From: JAXHUH01 sp034211175
GTDB taxonomy: Bacteria; Actinomycetota; Acidimicrobiia; Acidimicrobiales; CAIXPF01
NCBI GenBank assembly: GCA_034211175.1
Contig: JAXHUH010000184.1
Location: forward strand, 1-30,524
Length of the DNA stretch: 30,524 bases
Reading direction: 5' to 3'
A model generated the notes under the pieces. It saw only the letters and a list, made by a program, of their open reading frames with translations, was not told the DNA's origin and made no database searches. The position numbers were made by a program, and so were the translations under genes. This document shows, piece by piece, positions 8,830 to 14,904 of this stretch (within the stretch, counting starts at the first letter, position 1; the number at the start of each line of letters is the position of its first letter).

Positions 8830-11192
8830 GTGGGGTCGCGACCGGGACGATCGGAGCCGACGGCGCGGTGACCATCACCGAGGCGGACGTCCTCGCCATC
8901 GCCCACGGGCCCGAGCCGTCCTGGGGGCACCGCAACCACCGGATCACGGCCGGCTACGACGACCTCTCGCTCGCCTTCGGGGCGTGCCTCGACACGACCG
9001 ACGCGACGTGGACGACGTTCGCGGCGTGGTCGTCCAAGACGCTCGGGGTGAACATCCGCGACGAGCGGTTCCTGCCGCCCGAGGAGCAGCTCCTCGCCCG
9101 GATACCCCACGCCGCCCGGCTCGTCGTGACCAGGATGCTCCTGGCCACGCGGGCGCTCGGGGACCGCCGCCTCAGCCGCCAGCTCGCGCTCGGCAACCGG
9201 TGGGTGTTCGCCGAGATCGGCACCGCGACCGCCCGGTTCATCGCATGGTTCGGGCCGGACAGCGACCCCGACCCGCGCCGCTACGCCGACTTCGCGGCGA
9301 CGCTCGTGGACCTGCCGCTCTCGCCGGGCGAGGAGCGCAGCGACGACGCGCTGGCCGAGCTCGTCGAGGGGTTCCGCTGGTACCACGAGGCCCGCTACGA
9401 GACCGACCCGGTGCGCAAGGCGCAGTGCGTCCTCGCCGGCAACCTGCTCCTCGGCGGCTACGAGCAACGCCGCGTCGACCCGTGGGTCCGGGCCGCGTTC
9501 GGCGCCCCGATCGACATCGTCGTCGCGCCGGTCGCCAACCTCCTGACCGGGCGCCGACCGGGCGCCGCCCCGCCCGACTGGGTCGACGACCTCAGCGAGT
9601 GGTTCCTGCGCTTCTCGACCGCCCACGCCCTCGTCCTCGTCGGGCCCGAAGGGGTGCTGCGCCTCGGGTCCGACCTCCCCGCGCCGCACGGCCAGGGCGG
9701 GTTCGTCCCCGAACCCCTGCGGACGCTGCCCCCCGAGATCCAGGCCATCGTCGACCGCTATGACCGCTCGGACGGCGACGGCGTCGGCACCGCCGCGACG
9801 AACTGGGCGTCGTTCGACGACCGGATGAACTACATCGCCAACCTCTTCCGGTCCCGCCAGCAGCGCCCGGAGATGTCGGCCCGGCGCCCGTTCAGCCCCG
9901 CCGAGCGCATCGAGATCCTCGCCGGGCGCGACCCCTTCGACATCGGCTACGAGGACCCGCCGGCGCTCGGCACCGACCGCGTGAACGACGCGGTGCTCGA
10001 CCGCATGCGGCTGCGGACCGACCCCGAGGCCGACGCCGTCGTCGACGAGCTGCTCGGGCCCATGGCATCCGGGCGCGAGCGCTCACTGCTGCGCTCGATG
10101 GTCCACCACGGCGTCACCTCGCCCGACGGCATGGCCGCCGACATCGGCGACGCCCCCACCGGACGCGGTGCCGTCGCCGACGCCCAGGTGTGGCTCGCCG
10201 CCGACCCCGGCCTGCCCGACTGGGCCGACGAGGAGCTCATCGCCCTCGGGCAGCGCTTCTACCAGCGGTGGGGCCTGCAGGTGAACATGGCGCTGCTGTT
10301 CAGCTCGCTGCCCGAGGCCTACGGTGCCGCCCGCGGCGTCCGGGTGCTCGACCTCACCTCCGACCTCGTCACCGACCCGACCCGGCGCATCGCCGAGACC
10401 ACCCAGCTCGTGCTCGACGTCATGGCCCCCGGCGGCCTCGCCCCCGGCGGGCAGGGCCGACGGTCGGTGCGCGGCGTGCGGATGATGCACGCCGGGATCC
10501 GCCACCTGATCCGCACCGACCCCGCCATCGCCCACACCTGCGACGAGACCGTCGCGCGCCGGTGGTGCCGGGACGAGTGGGGCGACCCGATCAACCAGGA
10601 GGACCTGCTCGGCACGATGTGCACGTTCTCGTGGACCACCATCGAGACGCTGCGCAAGGTCGGCGTGCCCCTCGACGACGATGAGGTCCGCGGCTACGTG
10701 CACCTGTGGTGCGTCGTCGCCAGCCTGCTCGGCGTCGAGGACGAGCTGCTGCCGCTCGACCTCGAGGAGCTCGAGCAGGTCGCGAAGCTGATCCGCTACC
10801 GCCAGCAGGAGCGCTCCCTCGCCGGCATCCGCCTCACCGAGGCCCTGGTCAACGACCTCGCGACCAAGATGCCGTTCGGGTTCCGATGGATGCCCGAGAC
10901 GCTCGTGCGGATCGGCATCGGCGACGACCGGGCCGACATGCTCGCCGTCGGCGGCGACGGCATCGCCCGCAGCATGATCGAGACGTCGCTCGGGATCAGC
11001 GGGCTGACGTGGCTCGACGACGCCATCGTCAAGGCGCTCTCCGGCGGGGCCGGCCGCATCATCGTCCGGGTGTTCCTGGCCAGCGAACGTCAGGGCGCCC
11101 GCCCGGCGTTCCGGATCCCCGACGAGTTCGTCGAGGAATGGAACCTGCGCCGCAAGCGGCTCGGAGGGGTTCTGGCGAACCCCTCGGGGTAG
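8826..11192 (+). CDS. MpaB/Lcp-like (DUF2236) oxygenase with unrecognised N-terminal half
   Basis: The protein has 788 aa and starts with GTG inside the upstream stop (GTGA overlap). Residues about 435-750 resemble the DUF2236 / MpaB / latex-clearing-protein catalytic domain: LGQRFYQRWGLQVNMALLFSSLPEAYG, then the His-bearing helix RGVRMMHAGIRHLI (His555, His560; the family uses a helix His as haem ligand), then NQEDLLGTMCTFSW and the hydrophobic region VHLWCVVASLLG. Known relatives cleave C=C bonds or act as ER oxygenases; the substrate here is unknown. Residues about 1-430 are not assigned: they contain ATWTTFAAWSSKTLG, LALGNRWVFAEIG and GNLLLGGYEQRRVDPW, with no signal peptide. Family members are often only 300-400 aa, so this is about twice as long. 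The C-terminal GGVLANPSG is encoded by the first copy of a hairpin repeat, so the last residues are probably not functional. Confidence 0.8.
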   Translation: MSGVATGTIGADGAVTITEADVLAIAHGPEPSWGHRNHRITAGYDDLSLAFGACLDTTDATWTTFAAWSSKTLGVNIRDERFLPPEEQLLARIPHAARLVVTRMLLATRALGDRRLSRQLALGNRWVFAEIGTATARFIAWFGPDSDPDPRRYADFAATLVDLPLSPGEERSDDALAELVEGFRWYHEARYETDPVRKAQCVLAGNLLLGGYEQRRVDPWVRAAFGAPIDIVVAPVANLLTGRRPGAAPPDWVDDLSEWFLRFSTAHALVLVGPEGVLRLGSDLPAPHGQGGFVPEPLRTLPPEIQAIVDRYDRSDGDGVGTAATNWASFDDRMNYIANLFRSRQQRPEMSARRPFSPAERIEILAGRDPFDIGYEDPPALGTDRVNDAVLDRMRLRTDPEADAVVDELLGPMASGRERSLLRSMVHHGVTSPDGMAADIGDAPTGRGAVADAQVWLAADPGLPDWADEELIALGQRFYQRWGLQVNMALLFSSLPEAYGAARGVRVLDLTSDLVTDPTRRIAETTQLVLDVMAPGGLAPGGQGRRSVRGVRMMHAGIRHLIRTDPAIAHTCDETVARRWCRDEWGDPINQEDLLGTMCTFSWTTIETLRKVGVPLDDDEVRGYVHLWCVVASLLGVEDELLPLDLEELEQVAKLIRYRQQERSLAGIRLTEALVNDLATKMPFGFRWMPETLVRIGIGDDRADMLAVGGDGIARSMIETSLGISGLTWLDDAIVKALSGGAGRIIVRVFLASERQGARPAFRIPDEFVEEWNLRRKRLGGVLANPSG

Positions 11193-11234
11193 GGCGTTGG
11201 AGGGGTTCTGGCGAACCCCTCGGGGGTAGGGCGT
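11163..11234. repeat. Two direct copies of a 35-36 bp hairpin repeat
   Basis: Copy 1 (11163-11197) and copy 2 (11199-11234) are identical apart from one extra G. Each contains perfect 9-bp arms GAGGGGTTC and GAACCCCTC around the loop TGGC (11164-11185 and 11200-11221). The TAG stop (11190-11192) of the DUF2236 gene lies in copy 1 just after the stem. This gives two strong tandem hairpins at the 3' end of the message. Confidence 0.92.
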
Positions 11235-11524
11235 CGTCGCCTTCGGCGTGGGGCTCTCGCTTCGCTCGAGCTTCTGGTTCCGCCACGTCAGGTCTCGCTG
11301 CGCTCGACGACCTGGCGGGTTCGCCCCGGTTGTCGGGTCCTCGGCGGGCGCGCGTGGGTGCCCTGGAAGAAAACCGGGGCGAACGATCGACCGTCGGCGG
11401 CAGCATCGACTGCCGGGTTGCACGGAGCGCGTTCCGGTAGGCCCGGGGCAAAACCACCAGGGCGGCGAGCGGCGCCGGGCCGGGCCGGGTGACAGCTCGG
11501 TGCGTCGGACCGGCGCGGGCCGGG
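11235..11524. other. Intergenic region rich in inverted repeats, no gene seen
   Basis: No credible gene is seen. It holds the pair CAGGTC (11289-11294) and GACCTG around TCGCTGCGCTCGA-like sequence, and a 13-bp perfect inverted repeat, GTTCGCCCCGGTT (11319-11331) against AACCGGGGCGAAC (11372-11384), with a 40-nt loop. TCGCTTCGCTCGAG and TCGCTGCGCTCGAC look like variants of the same motif. This resembles dispersed intergenic repeat DNA. It is bounded by the 3' ends of two convergent genes, so terminators are expected here. Confidence 0.6.
11319..11384. repeat. 13-bp perfect inverted repeat with 40-nt loop
   Basis: GTTCGCCCCGGTT and AACCGGGGCGAAC are exact reverse complements. They lie between the convergent DUF2236 and EAL genes and could be a bidirectional terminator or the ends of a small non-autonomous repeat. 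Confidence 0.75.
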
Positions 11525-12469
11525 TCAGGCGACGGCGAGGTCGGCGGGGTAGTGCTCGGTGGGGACGGCGATGTGGAAGCCCTGGCCGACCGTGCAGCCG
11601 AGGCCGAGGAGGTCGTCGAGCTGCTCGACCCGCTCGACGCCCTCGGCGACGACGGTCATGCCCCGGTGCGCGGCGCGAGCGATCGTGTCGCAGATGAACG
11701 AGCGGCTGCGACGGCCCCGCACCGCGGCGACGAAGCTTCGGTCGATCTTGACGATGTCGGCCGGCAGGTGCTCGAGGTAGGTCGGCGTCGCATGGCCCGT
11801 GCCGTAGTCGTCGATCGCGATGCGGACACCGACCCGCTCGCGAAGCTCGGTGAGGACGGCCGTCGCGGCCTCGAGGTCGTCGATCGGTGCCGTCTCGGTG
11901 ATCTCGAGGCACAGGTCGGCGCCGACCAGCCCGTGGCGGTCGAGCGTCCCGTCGACGACCTCGACGATCCGGCGATCGCCGAGCTCGGTGGCCGACACGT
12001 TGATGGCGAGGCAGAACGCCGTGCGGACGAGGCCGGCGTCGCGCCAGAGGCTCAGGTCGCGTGCCGCCCGGTCGAGCATGCGGGCCGTGAGCTCGGTGAC
12101 CCGGCGATGCCGCTCGAGGACGGGGACGAACGTCTCCGGCCCGAAGACCTCACCCGTGCCACAGATCCAGCGGGCGAGGGCCTCGAGGCCGACGACACGT
12201 CCGCTGCCCAGCTCGACCTGCGGCTGGTAGTAGGGGATCACCCGGTTCTGGGCGAGGCCGCCCAGGACACGGGCGAGCTCCGCGTCGTCGCAGCGGTGGT
12301 GGCTCTCGTCCGGGGTGTCGGTGGTGTCGACCCCGATGGTCTCTGTCGCGGTGGCTTCGAGGTGGTCCACGGTCCTGCCGCCTCTCCGGTCCTCAGCCTC
12401 GCGTGGCGCGGAGACGCCGGAGGGCGGCACCGGTGCCACCTCTCCATCGCGTGCGGTCACGTACTTCAT
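11525..12469 (-). CDS. EAL-domain c-di-GMP phosphodiesterase
   Basis: The protein has 314 aa: a variable, probably disordered N-terminus (about 1-60) and one EAL domain (about 65-305). The catalytic and metal-binding set is intact: Glu96 in LEALAR, Asn157 in INVSA, Glu189 and Glu192 in EITE, Asp220 and Asp221 in IDDYGTG, Lys241 in VKIDRSF, Glu276 in VAEGVE and Gln296 in GQGF. It should therefore hydrolyse c-di-GMP to pGpG. There is no GGDEF, PAS or membrane segment, so activity may be set by expression level or an N-terminal partner. It lies next to the polysaccharide locus, where c-di-GMP control is common in bacteria, but a link here is inference. The ATG at 12469 is the first in-frame start with a reasonable position; a start further in would still keep the whole domain. 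Confidence 0.9.
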   Translation of the reverse strand: MKYVTARDGEVAPVPPSGVSAPREAEDRRGGRTVDHLEATATETIGVDTTDTPDESHHRCDDAELARVLGGLAQNRVIPYYQPQVELGSGRVVGLEALARWICGTGEVFGPETFVPVLERHRRVTELTARMLDRAARDLSLWRDAGLVRTAFCLAINVSATELGDRRIVEVVDGTLDRHGLVGADLCLEITETAPIDDLEAATAVLTELRERVGVRIAIDDYGTGHATPTYLEHLPADIVKIDRSFVAAVRGRRSRSFICDTIARAAHRGMTVVAEGVERVEQLDDLLGLGCTVGQGFHIAVPTEHYPADLAVA

Positions 12470-12857
12470 GCGTTCCCGAAGAGTCAGTATCCTGGCGGAT
12501 CACGTCGTAGGACAATGGGTGAAATCACCCCGTGTGAGCACCCGCAAGCCTGCCGAGCCGCGGTCCCGTCTGCGTACCGTCATGGCGTGTCCATTCCTTC
12601 CGCAGCCGTTGCAACAAGCGTAGGCGAGTGAGCTCCCCGCCGTCGCCCCCGACCCGACGAGCGTGTCCAGTCGGACGGGTTCGCTGATGAGGCGCCTTCC
12701 CCGGAACCGGATTGTAGATGAACCGGCGGCCGCCGGCCGCAACGTCCACAACGGGGCCCAGGGTGAGCTGCAGCAGTGGTGCAGAGGTTTTGAAGAACTT
12801 GGGGTTGTCCCGGTCCGGCGGGGGACGGGTTCGCATGTTGCGTGACCTTGCGCGCTC
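12470..12857. other. 388-bp intergenic region upstream of the EAL gene
   Basis: This is downstream of the GT4 fusion gene and upstream of the EAL gene, both on the minus strand. I see the palindrome at 12517-12530 and no clear terminator. A minus-strand open frame of 103 codons (12525-12836) starts with GC-rich third positions but loses them, and matches nothing I know; it may be a degraded gene. No tRNA cloverleaf and no c-di-GMP riboswitch core is recognisable. Base composition is a little less GC-rich than its surroundings. Confidence 0.5.
12517..12530. promoter_or_regulatory. Palindromic operator candidate upstream of EAL gene
   Basis: GGGTGA-AA-TCACCC is a perfect 6-bp inverted repeat with a 2-bp centre, about 48 bp upstream of the EAL start codon. 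The size and position suit a dimeric transcription factor or an RNA hairpin in the leader. No factor is assigned. Confidence 0.4.
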
Positions 12858-14618
12858 TCAGTGTTCGGCGCTGGTCACACGTCGGCGTTCGGTGCGGTCG
12901 CCCGTGAGGATCACCGTGGCCGGCGGGTCCGGCGTCGGGGCCGGCGCGGCCCGGCCGGTGAGGTGCCGCGCCACGATGCGAAGGTCGGTTCCCCAACCGC
13001 GCCCTGCGAGGTAGTCGAGCTCTCCGGGCACCCGGGCGACCGGGCTGACGGTGCGGGGCCGGACGACGCACGGGACGAGACCGGGCCGGACGGAGAGCCG
13101 TCGCGCGTCGGCGAGGCCCAGACGGGCGGCGTCGGCGTGGTCGATCGGTGCGGGCCCGACGAGGCTCAGGTCCCCGACGAGCAGGTTCCACAGGCGCGGG
13201 GACCGTTCGAGGGCGCGCAGCAGCCTGCGCCGCCGGCCGGGTCGTTCGCCGTCGGGTTCCCGCTCGCGAACGGCGCCGAGGCGAAGCGTGCGCAGGTCGA
13301 ACGGGCGGCCGAAGCGCCCGGCGCACCGGCGCACCGACCAGCGCGGTCGCCGCCTCCGGGCGACGAGGAACGCGGCGGTGACGGCCAGCAGGGGGGCCGT
13401 CAGCGCGAGCAGCACGAGCGCGGCGACGACGTCGCGGAGGCGAAGGGTCGCGCGGGTCACGAGCCCGGTGGTGTCGGTCCGCCCGATGTCGCGGATGGCG
13501 GCGGCCCGGCGATAGGTGTGCAGGACCGTCTGCACGATGCGTCGCTCGTCGAACTGGCGCTCGGCCTTGAGGCGGGCGGCTGCTGCGAGCCCGGAGCGCA
13601 GCTCCGGCGATCGACCCAGCTGGCCGATGGCGTCGGCCAGGGCCACCGGGTCGCTCGCGGGGACGAGGAGCCCGGTCTGGTCCCGTTCGACGACGTCACG
13701 GCAACCGGGGACGTCGGTGGCGATGACCGGCACGCCGCACGCGGCGGCCTCCATCAGCGGGCGCGGCGCACCCTCGCGGTGCGACGGGAGCACGAGCATG
13801 TCGAAGGCCGGGTACAGCTCCTCGAGCCGGTCGCGATGGCCGAGGACCAGCCCGCCGTCGACGCGCACCCGATCGAGCAGCGCCGGGTCGACCGAGTCCA
13901 CGTCGGTGGGGTCGTGGTGCCCGACGAGCACGAGCCGGAAGGGCACGCCGAGCTCGTACACCGCCTCCACGAGCTCGGGAACGCCCTTGGCGTCGACGAG
14001 GCGGCCGACGTAGCCGACGGCGACGTGGCCGGGCCCGAGGCCGAGGCGGCGGCGGGCCAGCTCCCGGTCCTCGTCGGCGGGCATCGAGAAGCGGCGGAGG
14101 TCGATGCCGTTGCCGAGGAACACCGCGTGGTCGCTGCGCACGACGCGCATCCGCTCGGCGACCTCCAGGTCGTCGGCATTGAGGAACAGCTCGGCGTCGC
14201 TGCACCGCGAGGCGATCGCCTCGGTGGCGAACGCGGCCGTGCGCACCAGGCGCCCCTCGTGGGGGTGGCAGAAGGAGCCGTGGCAGCTGTTGACGACGAC
14301 CGGGATGCCGATGGCGCGGCCGACGATGCGTCCCATTCCCGCGGCCCAGGGCGCGTGGGTGTGGAGGACGTCGGGCCGCTCGGCCCGCAGCACGCGTGCG
14401 AGCTGGAGCGCAGCGGTCGCGGTGCGGCGGGGGTCGACGGGCCCGGCCTCGAACGGCAGGGCGACGTGGCGCACGCCCCACGACGCGAGCCGCTCGACGT
14501 GGGGCCCGGGCGCGCTGAGGGCGAGGACCTCGTCGCCGCCCGCGACCGAGGCCTCGAGCTGGGCTCCCAGCAGGGTGACGAGGCTCAGGTCCTCCGTGGT
14601 CAGGTGTGCCACCCGCAC
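12858..14618 (-). CDS. GT4 glycosyltransferase fused to degenerate sugar-phosphate transferase
   Basis: The protein has 586 aa. Residues 1-380 are a GT-B, family 4 glycosyltransferase: LTTEDLS start, HTHAPWAAGMGR, GYVGRLVDAKGVPELVEA and the E-x7-E pair Glu282/Glu290 in REGAPRPLMEAAACGVPVI. Residues about 394-555 resemble the bacterial sugar transferase (monotopic phosphoglycosyltransferase) domain: membrane helix 395-420, GRFGRPFDLRTLRLG, RLWNLLVGDLSLVGPAPI, RRLSVRPGL and WGTDLRIVARHL. The usual catalytic Asp-Glu of the LDELPQLWN motif is replaced by Glu471-Arg472 (LERSPRLWN), so this half is probably not a working transferase; it may serve as a membrane anchor or an interaction module. The GTG at 14618 has a GAGGGG site 6 nt upstream. 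The gene is divergent from the epimerase fusion. GT4 activity is likely; donor and acceptor are unknown. Confidence 0.87.
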   Translation of the reverse strand: MRVAHLTTEDLSLVTLLGAQLEASVAGGDEVLALSAPGPHVERLASWGVRHVALPFEAGPVDPRRTATAALQLARVLRAERPDVLHTHAPWAAGMGRIVGRAIGIPVVVNSCHGSFCHPHEGRLVRTAAFATEAIASRCSDAELFLNADDLEVAERMRVVRSDHAVFLGNGIDLRRFSMPADEDRELARRRLGLGPGHVAVGYVGRLVDAKGVPELVEAVYELGVPFRLVLVGHHDPTDVDSVDPALLDRVRVDGGLVLGHRDRLEELYPAFDMLVLPSHREGAPRPLMEAAACGVPVIATDVPGCRDVVERDQTGLLVPASDPVALADAIGQLGRSPELRSGLAAAARLKAERQFDERRIVQTVLHTYRRAAAIRDIGRTDTTGLVTRATLRLRDVVAALVLLALTAPLLAVTAAFLVARRRRPRWSVRRCAGRFGRPFDLRTLRLGAVREREPDGERPGRRRRLLRALERSPRLWNLLVGDLSLVGPAPIDHADAARLGLADARRLSVRPGLVPCVVRPRTVSPVARVPGELDYLAGRGWGTDLRIVARHLTGRAAPAPTPDPPATVILTGDRTERRRVTSAEH

Positions 14619-14904
14619 GGTTGCCCCCTCTGAATGCGATCGGTGCTCGGAACACTATCGGCGCTCCGAATTTCACTATGAGTGGCTTCAGTCCTCAACG
14701 TAGTCGCCCGACGGTCGATGGGCAGCGTGCAACGAGAAGTTCGCCGGCGGCACGGATGCGGCGGGCGTGCGCGACGCGATGGCGCGGGCCCGGGTCGGGC
14801 CCGGCGACGACGCGGCATCGACGGCATGCGGTCACGGACGAACGCTTGTGGTCACGGCAGGGCGCGCAGGTCGCGCGCCGACGGCGAGGGACCGGAGCAA
14901 CCAC
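14619..14904. promoter_or_regulatory. Divergent promoter region with 18-bp spaced direct repeat
   Basis: This 286-bp region lies between the divergent GT4 fusion and epimerase fusion genes. ATCGGTGCTCGGAA (14639-14652) and ATCGGCGCTCCGAA (14657-14670) match at 12 of 14 bases, 18 bp apart, just upstream of the GT4 start. They could bind a regulator on one helical face pair. On the minus strand TAGTGT (14652-14657) is a possible -10 between them. The plus-strand promoter is not clear. Confidence 0.45.

Noticed and set aside
12663..12845. 60-codon plus-strand open frame
   Set aside because: It has no ribosome site, no codon bias and no recognisable protein; it overlaps an equally weak minus-strand frame.
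12470..12857. c-di-GMP riboswitch or tRNA upstream of the EAL gene
   Set aside because: I could not find the conserved GEMM core or a cloverleaf with a T-arm on either strand; a covariance search would be needed to settle it.
14767..14904. Earlier GTG start for the epimerase fusion
   Set aside because: The extra 46 residues are unlike any epimerase N-terminus, and GTG 14905 has a well-placed GGAG site just before the NAD-binding fold.
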